Assembly (NCBI GenBank): GCA_003184365.1
Contig: NKYR01000081.1
Coordinates: 121,519 to 185,518 of the forward strand
Direction of reading: 5' to 3'
From: Evernia prunastri
Taxonomy: Eukaryota > Ascomycota > Lecanoromycetes > Lecanorales > Parmeliaceae
Length of the DNA: 64,000 bases
Shown piece by piece: positions 1-12,084 of the stretch (the stretch's first letter is position 1; every line of letters starts with the position of its first letter). The notes under the pieces are model-generated. The model was not told the origin of the DNA. It made no database searches and was given only the letters and a program-made list of their open reading frames with translations. Made by a program: the position numbers and the translations under genes.

Positions 1-10
1 TCTCCATCCC

Positions 11-455
11 TCATACTTGAGCTCTGTTGTATCCGTTCTGCACACATTGACCAAACGAACTTGATCAGGAGGCTGTTACCTCGTAAAATGGCTCCTCGAC
101 GTCGAAATCGACCTTCTAAGCCCTCGTATGGAGCCTGAAGCCCTGCTGATTAGGACTAATGCCTCACCTGTCTATGCTCTCTCTGGAAGAGATCGATGAC
201 TTTCACCACCTTGATCATCCACTTCTTCGAGCCTTCATGATAGCTTGGTTCTGCTTCCTTAAGCTTCTCCGCATCTGCTGCTCATAGAACCGTAAGCTGC
301 TTCGCTTGAACAGAACGCCATGGCATTACTTGCTTCTAGCTCCTTCAATCTGACATATCAACTCCTTTCTCCAGAGACTGAGCGTCTCTTCTTCCTTCTG
401 TAGCAATGCAATGTGAAGATCTGGAAACTGGGCTCTGGGCTCTGGGCTCTGTGTA
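11..455 (-). CDS. Possible 3' exons of an unrecognised gene
   Basis: Three minus-strand segments fit together with good splice signals. The segment 277-168 (Lys/Glu-rich, ending FQREHRQ) is followed by a 52-bp intron (donor GTGAGG, branch CCTAATC, acceptor TTAG). Then come 115-80 (KVDFDVEEPFYE), a 42-bp intron (GTAACA...GCAG), and 37-11, which ends in TGA. Further upstream, about 455-318 is open in a frame reading PDLHIALLQKEEETLSLWRK, with a GTAATG donor after it, but I could not make its phase fit the 277 acceptor. The predicted protein is charged and helical. No family is recognised, and the 5' end is undefined. Confidence 0.35.
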
Positions 456-925
456 TGCTTTCATCCATCAGCTTTCCTTGCCCACGTACAAGTCAGGATC
501 CAGTGTTGGACAGTCTCTCTCTTACCTATTGCACTCACGCCTTTTCATAACAGCATCATATGCCAAATGCAGTGAAAGTTCCGCCTCGCCCAGTCCAAGT
601 ATAGACGGTCCCATGCTTGACATGGTTGTCCATAACCCCAATGCCGAGACGCTGAGGCTGGACCTAACTGTGCATCGGCTTTGACGCTCTAGTCCAGTCA
701 GAACAGAATGATCTACGCCGAGACACCCTAGTCACATCCTCGCTAGCTCCCACAAAAATCTCTGATGTCGTTCCTGATTCCTTTTAAATTCCTTCCTACC
801 TCACCCACCTCACACAATTCCCACCCTTCGCCATTCTCTTACTGTTGCCCATACACACACAAAAAAGACGACAACATCAGCTTGACGCACGTAACTTCAA
901 TAATATAATTCAACAGCAATCCAAC

Positions 926-2258
926 ATGGCACAGTCATCCGATTTGTACCTTGTCTTGACCGATGGTGATATTGCACACCAACCTGGCAGCGACAAATAC
1001 ACGAAAGCAGAGGACGTTGATCTGGAGGAGAGAGCTCTCTCCATGTTCACAAAGGAGATGACGAAGCAACCAGGGCGAAATATCGCGAAGGGTGAGTTCG
1101 AAAGACTCTGCTTTTCTTTCTACAGTGCTTGACACCCCAGAGAACGCGTATCATGTCAGATCTATCGTTCAGATGTTTTTCGCATCGCAATGAGTCCTCT
1201 TTCCCTTTCCTTTATGATCGAGGACCTTTTTGGCTGGTCTTGGTGGCTAAGGCTGCAATGCACGTATTCTGGCGAAGTGTGTTCAAGTCCCAGCTAGCTA
1301 TGGTTATTACAGCTATACCGTCTACTCTTGTTTTTCTGGTGTTGTTAGAGCTCATTGGCCCGAAAGTTGCCACGAAGATTGGTGAAGCACTAGCCTCGTC
1401 ATTGTGAGCTATTTTCTGGATTTTAAGAGTGAACACATCGAAATTGCTAGCGGTGTTGACGGCGGTAAAATCTCACTTTAAATGTTCTTTGTGCTTCCAT
1501 GCAAATCTCTTTTCACTACTACTGTTTATCAAGTTACCTCACCTCCTCGCTACTATCGCGAATCTATACATATATATACTTCTTAGGCATGGTACTCATC
1601 ACTTATCTTAAGCACTTGTAGCTGACCGTGTTTCACATCAGACTCCACGTGCTCGAAACTGCCGGAAGGCTACTCCGCCTGGGTGCATCCTCGAGAGAAG
1701 GATCCGGCGGTTAGTAAACTCAACCTTAGCGCAAGCTCCCCACACTGACATAATCTACAGAGGATCGACTGGCACATCTGCGGCCACCCTCGCCACAAAA
1801 AGTTCAAGTCGTTCGCACAGCTCGCTGTGCACATCGACTGGCTTCAGCGGTTCACTCAGCAACCGCCGGCTCCGGGAGCGTGTGGCTGCAAGGTGTGCGC
1901 CACGCATCCACTCAGAGCCGAGGACACGATCCGCGTGGATCGGGTGCCGCCTGTCATAGGCACCCCTTCTGCGGACCAGGCGTCTGGTGAGGGGGACGAG
2001 ATGGATGAGGATGAGGAGGAGGGAGATGAGGAGGGAGATGAGGAGGGAGATGAGGAGGGAGATGAGGAGGAAGGGGAGGAGAATAAGGAGGAGGAGGGAG
2101 GGGAGGAGGGAGACGAGGATGGAGAGGAGGCAGAAGAGGGAGAGGAGGAGGGAGACGAGGATGGAGAGGAGGCAGAAGAGGGAGAGGACGGAGAGGACGG
2201 AGAGATGGCGGAGGACCAAGAGATGGAGGACGACGGCGGCGAGGGCAAAGAGTCCTAA
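926..2258 (+). CDS. Clr2-like (transcription-silencing N-terminal domain) protein with acidic tail
   Basis: Proposed exons are 926-1091, 1642-1709 and 1761-2258 (243 aa); phases agree at both junctions. Intron 1 has a GTGAGT donor and GCTGAC...ATCAG end, but its 550 bp could hide another exon. Intron 2 (51 bp) is GTTAGT...CTACAG. After a charged N-terminus (MAQSSDLYLVLTDGD) comes LPEGYSAWVHPR, then HICGHPRHKKFKS, then CGCKVCATHP. That order (LPxGY...HPR, xGHPxxxxFxS, CxCxxC) is the pattern I associate with the N-terminal domain of Clr2, a silencing factor of the fission yeast SHREC complex. The last roughly 90 residues are almost all Asp/Glu/Gly. The protein is much shorter than full Clr2, so it is a stand-alone domain protein. 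A role in chromatin is inference only. Confidence 0.6.
2012..2188 (+). repeat. Coding tandem repeats in the acidic tail
   Basis: A 12-bp unit (GATGAGGAGGGA) is repeated about four times near 2012-2066. A 42-bp unit encoding GDEDGEEAEEGEEE is present twice (period 42, about 2107-2188). Both keep the frame, so the acidic tail can lengthen or shorten by slippage. Confidence 0.8.
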
Positions 2259-2680
2259 CCCCGACCTGAGACGGTGAAGCGGCAGAAGAATAAGTCCTGC
2301 CTGCGTAGAGGGAGAGGTTCCTTACCACCCTCCTCACATTTAGTCAGGGCGCGTTTTCTAGAGCGAATTTCAATCATTGTCACAACCTTCGTCCTAAAGA
2401 ACTATTTCGTTTCATTATCTTTCCTTCCTTCTACAGATGACTGACCCTCTGTCTTTGATGTGTTGAAGACAATGACGACTTAGGTTCTTTGGTACGTGGG
2501 CGTGCGTTCAGGTCGATGCCCGCAAAGAGTGTGATCTTCCTTCTATGCATGTCTTCTTCTCTAGTCAGAGAGCCCCAAGGGTGGCCCCTTGCGATTACGA
2601 CTACACCGGTAGGTCTTGTGACTAGGCTCATCGGGTAAAATTCCGAGGCGTTTACAAAGTTACGTCCAGTTGACTTTGAT
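2259..2680. other. Intergenic, no gene seen
   Basis: This is the convergent 3' region between the Clr2-like gene and the ABC transporter. Only short frames without support are present. Confidence 0.6.
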
Positions 2681-5216
2681 TCATGACGACGGGGACCTAT
2701 CGTCCGCTTCCTTCTCTACGTACTCGGGCGGCGGTAACTCCTCCCCCTCCACCACGCTCTCATCCGCGGCGACCCACACCTTGCCCAGCTCCTCCTCAAT
2801 CTCCTCCCTGCGTTTCCGCCAGCCATCCACCTGCGCTAGCGTCTCCCTCAAGGACTCGAGCTCTCGCTCCACCTCTTCCTTTTCCTCTTCCGTGCCGATC
2901 CGGTCAAAAGTCCACTCCTCACCTTCTTCGCCTTGGCCAAGATCAAGGTTCCACTCGTGGTACCGCTTGAGGCTGACTCTCGTACTTATGGTGAGTAACG
3001 TGATGCCTCGTTCCTTGCATCGCTCGTATAGCAGGCCTTCGACATCGGAAGAAACAGCCGAAGTGCCCTCGTCAATGATCGCATAGCGCGGCTCATGATA
3101 CATCAGTCGTGCAAAGGCCATTCGCTGCTTTTCTCCACCTGAGAGGACATCTTTCCATTCCTTTCTTACATCCCAGCCCCCTTCCCGTTCGGGCAGGTAG
3201 CCTAGTCGTACGTCCTCGAGGGTGCGTAAAAGTTCATGGTCTTTGCGGCCAGAGTCCCGCATGTCAATCTCCGAGTGTGGATAGATGACTTGATCTCTGA
3301 GGGTACCGCTGGCATGGTACGGACGTTGCGGGAGGAACATGATGCCATCTGTGCCTGTATTCCGGGGTCGTGATACTAGACCGCGGTAGACAGGCCATAG
3401 GCCACCTAGGACGCGGGCGATTGATGATTTTCCAGCGCCATTGGGACCAGAGATGAGAACGTGGGCGCCTGGAGTGATGGTAAACGAGAGGGAGGGGATG
3501 AGTGGATCGCCTGGCAGCGGATAGAGGGCTGGAGCGATAAGTGGGACGTTTTCAAGACGTACGCCATCGTAGCCGCGGTGGAGAGTACCAAGGATGTCGG
3601 AGAGGGAGTACAGTTCTGGGAATGTGCCGCGAGGAGGGTAGTAGGCAGAGGCATGGACGCGGTGGAGAGTGGAGATAAGGGTGTAGACGCGGGATGTGTA
3701 GCCTGCCAGTTCGGACAGGTCTTTGATACTGTACATCATGCGTCCACCAGCGTCGGCGAGTGAGAGCATGAGGCGTTTGTTGGTGATGAACTGTTGCATG
3801 CGGCTATGGGAGCGGTTTGCGGGAGGTGGGGATGTGGTATTATCTGTGTGAGACAGTTCGGAATGGCCACCGAGACCACCCAACTCGGGCAAAAAGACAG
3901 GAAGGGAGGTGATGAGGTAGCCGAAGGCTGACCAGGAGTATTTCAAGACGAAATCTTCTAGCATGTTGTAGCGGATCTTGAGACGGTAGATGCCCTCCAT
4001 CCAGACTTTTACGTCTTTGTACCCTTTATCAAGGAATACCTTCTCCATGTCTGCGCCGCCATAAAAGGCCACTTCTTCAGCATTCGCTATCAGTCGTGCG
4101 TGCAGCCCTCTGAAATCTCCTTCCTTGCGTCCTTCGACTGCCTTCAGCTTCCCAAATGGTGGTGAAAGTCGACGTAGTGCCGTTGCGGTGAGAAAGTAAT
4201 TGGCTAGAAGACCCGTCAGGGCCAGAGGTCCTAAAGATCGGAAGAGTTGGTAGTTGAAGACGAAAAGGTCAACTAAAGGTTTCCCAATAGACGAATAAAG
4301 GGAGGCGGCGGAAGCGGTAAAGAGGGTCAAATCATTGGTGATGAATTGATCAGCTCCTTGGCCAATGCCACCATCGAGGTTCAATAGCTTGTAATAATTG
4401 AGATTGTCGTTCAAATAGAGGTCATGAATATATCGAGTGAGTCTTGTGCGGAAAGCGATGGAGACTTTGCTCTGGAGGAATTTGATAGCAGCATTGGTAT
4501 ATGATGCAAAAGCTAGAGGATTCAACTGACGTCCTGTCATCTTCGCTTTCAAGATACAACATACCACCGACACCACACCACTTGACGATCCCCCAGAGGA
4601 AGCTTCTCCCGTTCCCAGCTACCAGATCCCTCACTATCTCTCCATCAAGTCGGGTCACCACCAGCGAGAGATATGTCCGAATTAGAAGGAACAAGCCTTG
4701 GCTGAACAGTAATCCCGACTCTTTGCTATTCCAATGTGGGACCATGATGCTTAAAAGGCTCAAAAATTGGTGAATGAAGGCGATGTTGAGGCCGGGCTTC
4801 GTATTTGTAGGGGGTACTTGACCGGCGACCTGCGCATCTCCAAGCCGCGCTGCTCGAGGGGGGTTCAGGAAGAGGCGTCTATGTGCATCGAAAGTCATGG
4901 GTTTTGTGGGATAGATCTTGACCTCTGCTGTAGAGGAACGGTAAGGCACTATTATTGTCCTCGATCCATCCTTTCCACGCAAGCCAGAATTTCGCCGCAG
5001 GAGTGTCTGGCGTTGTGCTTTCTTTCTTGACTCTTGTCTCCGCCATATTTGCCCTCCGTAAGCCCCGGATACGATAGTGACGAGCAAAGCTAGTGTAGCT
5101 GCAAGTCGTGTTATATTTGAGGTCTGCTTGTATCTTGAGCGGAAGAGGCGAGCCCATGGTCCGAGTACGGCGAGCAAAGGATCCACAGAATGGCGAAGAG
5201 TCGACTGAGCTGCCAT
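2681..5216 (-). CDS. Peroxisomal ABCD-type half-transporter (Pxa1/Pxa2 family)
   Basis: Exons are 5216-4565 and 4512-2681, giving 827 aa. The 52-bp intron (4564-4513, GTATGT...CTCTAG) restores KWCGVG/AFASYTNAA. ABCD proteins dimerise to import very-long-chain fatty acyl-CoA into peroxisomes. The first half is a transmembrane domain with the EAA-like motif NAEEVAFYGG and the fungal signature YTSRVYTLISTL. The second half is one nucleotide-binding domain with Walker A GPNGAGKSS, signature LSGGEKQRMAFAR and Walker B YAIIDEGTSAV. The C-terminus is a Glu-rich coiled coil. Length fits the yeast proteins (about 850-870 aa). Where the switch histidine normally sits (THR) the sequence reads STR, which may mean a degenerate ATP site. 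I cannot say which of the two paralogues this is, though the wording of the membrane domain seems closer to fungal Pxa2. Confidence 0.93.
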
Positions 5217-6651
5217 TGTACTCTGTTTTTTAACTCACCATGACATGCTTTCGTGGTTGGAAGAAGTAGGGGAAGATGCAAGCTAGAGAAGCATAGCTTG
5301 ATAACGCCATATTGAAAGAGAACGATCAACGAATTTGGACGTATTCTCTGTCTTGCGTCTGTGTATGTTGCCTTTCACAAGAGTTCTGCCCTGATGCCCC
5401 GATCTCAAAGCCTACTCTATAGGGTATAGTGTGAGTGCTGCTTTATGCGGGGTGATCCGGCGTCTCACAATGACCAACCGGGGGTTTCTTTCTAATAGGG
5501 TTCGGGTTGCAACTTGCACTGCACGCTGACCGCATTTGAATTCTAATATGCTTGCAATGGTCAGAGATACAAATTGCAACCAAAGGAACCGATTGACTAT
5601 CCTCGTAGGGTCAATTACAGTAGAAAACCAGGGCCAAACAATTCCCCCAGCTACTCAAGCAGCCATGGATTCTCGTCAAAATCCTCCCTATCCTCCCAGA
5701 TCGTAACGTTCAATTCTACGTAAAGTACATAATCGTGCCCTACACTTGCCTCGTTCCTCGGCAACATGTTTGTTTCCGCCGCCGATGGACTGGGAGAAGT
5801 TTCCCAGCATTTGCACCATAACTCCTCCTGCAGGACATCCTGCCTGTATCAGAAAGAAGGGTTACAACAGTACTCCGTAAATGCAAGGCAACGGATATTG
5901 AATCGCAGTCGGTGACCCGATTTTCATCAGAAAAAAGGGTTACAACAATACTCCGTAAATGCAAGGCAACGGATATCGAATCGCAACCGATGACCCGATT
6001 TTAATAATGAGCGGGCCAATAATCACTTTATATGGCAGCCCGTACTTTTGGTCCGCACTACTACCTGTGACAGGGCTGAAAGCATAGAGCTATATTCAAA
6101 CAGAATCTTTCCGGGCTACCCGGGAAGCTGTCTCTCATTGGTTACGGAGATGCAGCTTGGACTGACAGGCAGTATTCGAAATACCTGGCAATACAGTAAG
6201 CCTACGCAGAGCTAGCTGATTATCCTTCCAGAGCGAGAAAATCAACTCCTCACCTCACCTACTTTCTCACTACTAGCGTGACTTCTTGTCTTCAGGCATA
6301 TCTTGACATCTTCAGAGAGCTTTGTGCCCTGGAATCTCCTGAATCCAAGCGGGGAAGTTGCCCTTCAAGTAAAGTCTCTGGTCCACTAGCAAACGTGTTT
6401 GCAACAGGCCAAAAACAACTTTTACGCTGGTGAATATCCTCCTCCTTGAGCAGGTATGCTTTCCATACATCTCCAGATCGATCGGTGTTTGAGTCAAGCT
6501 TCCGTCTTCATTATCGCTAGATGTGTTCTGGAACCCACAAGGTCTGATAAGACAGAGGTGGGACTAACGGCAGCAAATCAGACCACCACACACCCAGTGC
6601 TAAGGGATTGGGTGGATTCAGAGATGAATACACCGGCTCTTTCATGGCCTT
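5217..6651. other. Intergenic, no gene seen
   Basis: A divergent/terminal region of about 1.4 kb between the transporter start and the hydrolase 3' end. It contains the tandem repeat listed separately and an imperfect inverted pair GGTTGCAA/TTGCAACC near 5504 and 5575. No frame has convincing coding character. Confidence 0.5.
5849..6002. repeat. Tandem duplication of a 76-bp unit (period 78)
   Basis: Copies 5849-5924 and 5927-6002 both begin TCAGAAA and end GACCCGATTTT. I count six mismatches, and all are transitions (G/A or C/T). That is the pattern expected of RIP-type or deamination mutation acting on a duplication. Confidence 0.9.
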
Positions 6652-7445
6652 TCAGACATTCTCGCCTGCCTCCCCTTCAAGGACGTCCACAAACTTCTCG
6701 GGCATGCTTAACATCGGTAAATGCCCGCTAGGCAGTTGTACAGTCTTCACTGCCCCTTTGGTCGATTCAATCATACCCCTCTGCACATGCGGTAGTATAC
6801 ATTTATCCAATTCACACACCAAGTAAGTGGTAGGAATATGGCGCCACGCGGCATACTTCAGCGGGGTTGCGAAAGCATTGAGATCAGAATGAGTCGTATG
6901 TGAAGACCAGTAGGTCGCGACGTCTTCGGACGTATCGTTGTGGAGAGCAGCAACAGGATCATCGGCAATTACGTTACCACCCTATAGAGGTTAGATGATA
7001 GCAGAGAATCAAAAGTATAGTGACCGACCTCGAACCTCACCCATGGGGCTTCCATCTTATACCTCTCAATTATATTCGGAGGGCTCTCTCCTTCCTGTAA
7101 TAACCATGCCGCTACGAATATCAGTCGTACCACCCCACTGGATTTACCCAGCTTAAGCCTATCCTGATAATTGAGACCTTCCGCAGCTTCGCAGGTGGGG
7201 ATACTGCCATAGGAATGAGCGACAATAATGATATTTCTCTCAGAGTCTAAGAGCTCCTCTAAGACTTTGCGGACAGCAAGAACATCAGGCTGGTTGGAAG
7301 TTAGAGGATGCTTTGACCCGGTGCTCGGGACCGTGACTAGGCGCGTTTCGAAGCCGTGAGCTTCAAGCTGTTTGGCCGTGTCATCGTAGTATGCTGGGGG
7401 CAGAAAGTTGCCAGGCACAAGGACAAAAATCGGTTTGCTGGCCAT
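6652..7445 (-). CDS. Alpha/beta hydrolase
   Basis: Exons are 7445-7041 and 6981-6652 (244 aa). The 59-bp intron (7040-6982) runs GTGAGG...CTATAG and joins EAPW to GGNVIADD. The protein starts MASKPIFVLVPGNFLPPAYY, a typical lid-less alpha/beta hydrolase start with the oxyanion region near VPG. The nucleophile elbow is VAHSYGS (GxSxG-like AHSYG). The acid is probably the Asp in VCELDKC, and the catalytic His lies in SGHLPM near the C-terminus. The family includes small esterases such as those acting on methyl esters or polyketide-type substrates. The substrate is unknown. There is no signal peptide, so it is probably cytosolic. Confidence 0.88.
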
Positions 7446-8457
7446 TCTTGCGTGAGGAGTGAGATTTGGAAGAAGATGATGATGGGGGGCGTGATGAGAA
7501 GCGGGTTTTTTTTCATGTGCCCGACATTGATGCTTACCTTACGAAACCTTCACTGCCTACTTAAAGTCGCCGGGCCGGCCAACCTTCCGCGGCAACCTAC
7601 TCGGCGACAACCTACCTAGGTAGGCACTAATGCAACACACCCACTAATGCAGTACCCTAAAATCCGACAAATCCCGGGGGGTGGCCGCCCCTAAAAGCCT
7701 CCCTAAACCCACGCTGAAGCTGTGACCCGGAAGATTTGAACAGACTTCGTTATACCATTACATACGTTTATCAATATAACTCCGATTCGATATTTCTTGA
7801 AGCTTTAAAATCTACATTTTACGTTCCATAACTTCTCTTTTCACTATTTCTGAGAACCGTTGTGGCATGACGAATTATGGAATTTGGGGATTTTAAGGGT
7901 ATTGCAATAGTGGGTGTGGTGTTTTGCATTAGCTTACCCTCTGGCTTCCCATTATTATCACGTACCGTACATTTCTTTAAAGAAACTACCACAAATTCGA
8001 CTTGATTGACTTGGTAGAGTTGTTCTCTCGTAGCATTGGACATCGTCATGGCATCTTCGCAATTCTAGCTCTGGTTTCTTTGGAAGTAATACGATTCCAC
8101 TCCTGCTGAATCACAGCTAAGTGAAACCTGGAGGACGGTGACTTTTGACCAGGGCGTCTTCGTCTCACGTATTCTCCGATGGAGGGTGGCATCATGCATG
8201 CTTATTCTCCGACGTTCGTATTCCGGCCTGCATATGCACGATGCTGACCCATTTCTATCCTTTCCTTTCCTTTCGCCCCCCCCTACCCTTTCAGGTCATC
8301 ATCCGCTGGGAGTCTAGTCAATTGGTTTGCTCCTCGTGATCCATCGAGTGATGTACGCTTCCGCGCCTTTCTTCAAGGGTGATAAATCTGTTTTACGTAT
8401 CATATCCAACTACGTAAAAAGTTTCTCATCTTTCCTTTCATTGTATCAGCATTGGTC
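7446..8457. other. Intergenic, no gene seen
   Basis: This is the divergent promoter region between the hydrolase and the SAT4 gene. A 76-codon minus frame near 7819-8049 has no family resemblance and I do not call it. Confidence 0.5.
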
Positions 8458-9854
8458 ATGGCTGCTAATGCTAACACGCCAAATCTCCATGATGACTTCG
8501 GTCCCTTGATCCGGAGGACCACTATAGCCATGGTTGCTCTTTCGGCTATCTTTCTGTGTGGACGTCTGTATGCGAGATGGCTGTCAAATGTTCATTTTTG
8601 GTGGGATGACTACTTCGCTATAGCTGGCCTGGTACAACATCTTGCCCCTCGCCCTCGTGCAAAGCCATTGACTTGAGCATTAGGTCTTTGCCTGGGGGAG
8701 CAGTTTTACTGTCCTTGAGAGTTTGTGTCCTTTTCAAAAGGCAAAGGAGTTATCTGACAGGCTATTTCTAGTGGTGAACGCCGGCATGGGAACGCACACC
8801 GAAGTTGCTGAAGCTAGGGATCCTCAGATACTCACTCGATATTTGCAGGTAATGTGCTCTTACATGGGCTAGTTGTGTTGCTTAGGCTTATTCATCTAGC
8901 GGCTGTTTGCTATTGAAATATTCTACTCGACTTGTCTTCCCGTCATCAAATGCTCCCTTCTGCTATTCTATTGGCGTATCTTCAGGACACGAAAGTTTCA
9001 GATCGCCGTCTATGCAGTGGGAGTATTCATAGTGTGCTGGTTTCTCACCACACTCTTGGTATCGATCTTTGGTTGTATACCAGTCAAGGCTGCCTGGGAT
9101 CCAAAGATAGCCGGTGCGCGCTGCATCAACTCCGCCAATTTCTTCCTTGGCAATGGAGTGCTCAACTTGTTAGGCGATATTATGATTCTTTGTATGCCTA
9201 TGCCAATGGTATGGACACTTCAGCTCGCCCGACCAAAGAAAATGGCCCTTACCGCAGTGTTCTTGTTCGGAAGCTGTGCCACGGCCAGCAGCATTGTCCG
9301 CATTGTATATCTTGTAGCCGCGTCGAAAGCTGGGTCCGACATACTATGTGAGTTTTGAAGCTGACTAGAACTCAAGCATTTCTCATAGGCGAACTGGGGC
9401 TAATGTTCTGAGCGATAAAGGGAGCCAGGGATATCTTGGTCTTTGGGCTGCCATCGAAGTCAACCTTGGGGTTGTTGCTGCTTGCATGCCAGCTATGCAG
9501 CCTGTTCTGCGCCAGATATACAAATTCTTTAGCATTAACGGCACTCGAGCACGGAAGGGTCCTTGGACCGGCCGTAAATGGCTATGGGCCGGGAAGGTGC
9601 TCGAAAATGACGCCCCGAGCTCCAATTCAGATCCTATCCCTTTCGGATTTCATCGACTAAACGATTCTGAGCGACTACCCCCCAAAAATCATCCACCTTC
9701 CCCATCACACGCGCCATACACCGGAAATGGAAGTTCCACGGTCACGAACCAGTCCTACAGGCATGACGATGGCGGGTATAACAAGGACGCCATCCCTCTA
9801 GGTGCAATACACGTCAAGAATGATGTGAGCGTTTCCGATGTGCAGCAAGTTTAG
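8458..9854 (+). CDS. SAT4/rhodopsin-like integral membrane protein
   Basis: Exons are 8458-8631, 8684-8720, 8772-8848, 8900-9347 and 9421-9854 (389 aa); all phases agree. The protein starts MAANANTPNLHDDFGP, then GRLYARW and FWWDDYFAIAGL, followed by GMGTHTE, FYWRIF and IPVKAAWD. It ends with the helix LWAAIEVNLGVVAACMPAMQP and a polar cytoplasmic tail. This is the layout of the fungal seven-helix family found in PTH11-like putative receptors. The third donor (GTTTGT after VLE) is weak. The last acceptor is uncertain: the nearest TAG (9388) leads to a stop, so I used AAG at 9420. The ligand is unknown. Confidence 0.8.
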
Positions 9855-10941
9855 TGCGGTCTTCGCGTCTGGTCCGTCGTGAAAGCTTGGCATATCTGAA
9901 TGTGAACAGAGAAAATCATCTACGAATATATACTAATCTGGGAGAGTGCTCAGTATCACTGATGAATGGGCATATGAATCCGTGAAGATTGTTGTAATTT
10001 CTGCATCCACAAATACTTCAAGCGCACAATGAGATCGTAGCCGGCGCCCAGTTATAGACGAGGAAGATTAACGTCCAAGACATCATGTCTGAGGTCTTGT
10101 CTGAGGCCATCGTTGGAGACCTGCCCAAGAAGAAAGTCGATGCGAGCCTGACCATCGTTCGTCAGGTGACCACGAGAATGATCCATCCTGACTCACAATG
10201 GAAAGATGGAGCATGCCGAGGGCACTTTTAGTAACAAAGTCCACAAATAAGACCAGATTTCCAGAGCCGAAAAGCCACGTCAAACTGGGTTCAACGAAGC
10301 AGAACTATAATTCCGCAATCGACAAGTCGCCGAAAGTACCATCTTAGGAAAATAACGAAGAAGCAGGCATCCCCTCCCCAAAGCTGCCGCTGATCCTATG
10401 AAGCTCTCTGATTGCAGTAGACATGACTTTATGCACATATACGCCGTCTCACTGCAGCAACTTTGGATTCCAGGCTGTCTCACTTCAGCTGGATCCCCCT
10501 TGCTCAAACTGTTGTTAAAGCGAACAAAGAGCCAAGCTATCGGTATCATGCCGATTGGCTCTCAACTCATCATGTATGGCAAATGTAGATGTAGAGGTAG
10601 TTCTGGCCTTCTACTACCCTCGTGTACCTCCACCGTTTCTTGTATCGATATGCAAAGTCATCACAGTGCTAGTGACGCCGGATGAAGCCTTGCTGGTAAA
10701 TCTCCGATGCGTAGCCGAATTTGATTGTACCGAGCTTTGAGACGCTTACAAAAGAAATTTCTAACGTATTCGTCGCTTTCGTAACCTTTTAAATAATAGT
10801 TGAGCAATATATACATAAACCTTTTGCATAGCTTTATCTACCTATTTATTTGCAGTCGCATACTTACTTACTTATTGTATTACTTTCTCTCTTACCGACT
10901 TACTTACTTCTACTATCGACAACTACAGATCCTAGGCCATA
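9855..10941. other. Intergenic, no gene seen
   Basis: About 1.1 kb; short frames only. Around 10790-10920 the DNA is AT- and pyrimidine-rich, as in a promoter for the following gene. Confidence 0.5.
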
Positions 10942-12084
10942 ATGTCGAGGACAACAGAATCATACGCTCTCAAGCGCGATTTCCAAGCAAACACTCGGTG
11001 AGTGAAAAACACCAGATACTTCCCGAAACCCCAGCATGAAGTACTCATCATCCACCACCAGCCTGACAGCGCAACACTATCTGTGGAAAGACACCCTCAA
11101 ATTCAACCTCCACCCGAGCGTCCCAGTCCCACCGAGCGACGCCAGAATCGCAGACGTCGCCACCGGTAATGGGTTCATCCTACCCAATCCCCTGCTCCCA
11201 AAAAACAATGCTCATCTCTTTTCAACAGCATCTGGCTGCTTGACCTGAGCGCCGACCTTCCTCCGACGACGCGACTGCATGGCTTCGACATCAGTCTCGA
11301 TCAGTGCCCGCCGTCGGCTTGGCTGCCGCGCAATCTGGAAATGCACACGTGGGACGCTTTCGATGAGCCGCCGCCGGAATTCGTCGGGGCTTTCGATGTC
11401 GTGCATGTGAGGCTCGTCACCGTCGTCATCAGGGAGAATGATCCCCGCCCTCTGCTGTCAAACCTGTGCAAACTCCTGAGTGAGATGCCTTCCCCCGCCC
11501 CCCCCCTCACCCTCCTCCTTCCTCTTCAACTCGTTTCGGTTTTCCCCATTGAGCTCTCATGGGCTAATGAGATGGTCGCAGAACCGGGCGGGTACTTGCA
11601 GTGGGATGAAGTTGACAGCCTCGATTTCCATGTCAGAGCAACCGATCCATCCGTCGCTACAGACAAGGTTGAGCGCTTGATTCGACAAATCTGCGGTACA
11701 GATGAGTAAGCTTGAGCTGCCCTTGCCTCAACTTCTCAAGAACGTCCGTCAGAATTAACGAACGCGGTTGCATACTAGCTGGAAGCGCAATATGACGGGA
11801 ACGCTGGACCAGAACGGCTTCGAAGATGTACGACTCTTGCGCTTCGAATACAGCTTGGCGATGGCGAGATATTGGAATGATATGTACGGTCAGAATCTTT
11901 TTGGTCTTTAGTATTGTCTTCTGATAGTTTCGATAGGTATATGAGTACATGGGAAGAATTTGCAAAGACGGTGCTCAAGACGCCTGAAGAGTCTGCCAAA
12001 CTTGGCACTGAGGCTTCGGAACAGGTGCGTGATGGATCTGCAATTATGTGCCCCAAGCTTGTATGGATCGCGCGGAAGACGTGA
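10942..12084 (+). CDS. SAM-dependent methyltransferase (UMTA/LaeA-like class)
   Basis: Exons are 10942-10997, 11062-11172, 11229-11479, 11582-11705, 11779-11883 and 11937-12084, giving 264 aa with consistent phases. The start MSRTTESYALKRDFQANTR joins LTAQHYLWKDTL, the usual N-terminus of this fungal class. The SAM-binding motif I is IADVATGNGIWLLDL. FDISLDQ is motif II, and LLKPGGYLQWDEVD is the post-motif strand. The protein ends VWIARKT. Two donors (GTTCAT, GTACGG) are non-standard but are the only ones that rebuild the conserved blocks. Substrates in this class are mostly small secondary metabolites or unknown; LaeA is the regulatory relative. The next gene downstream is a broken NmrA-like relic, so this is not a clear biosynthetic cluster. 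Confidence 0.85.

Noticed and set aside
1129..1407. Hydrophobic 92-codon frame inside the Clr2-like gene
   Set aside because: It lies in the proposed first intron and lacks support; it may contain a missed exon but not a gene of its own.
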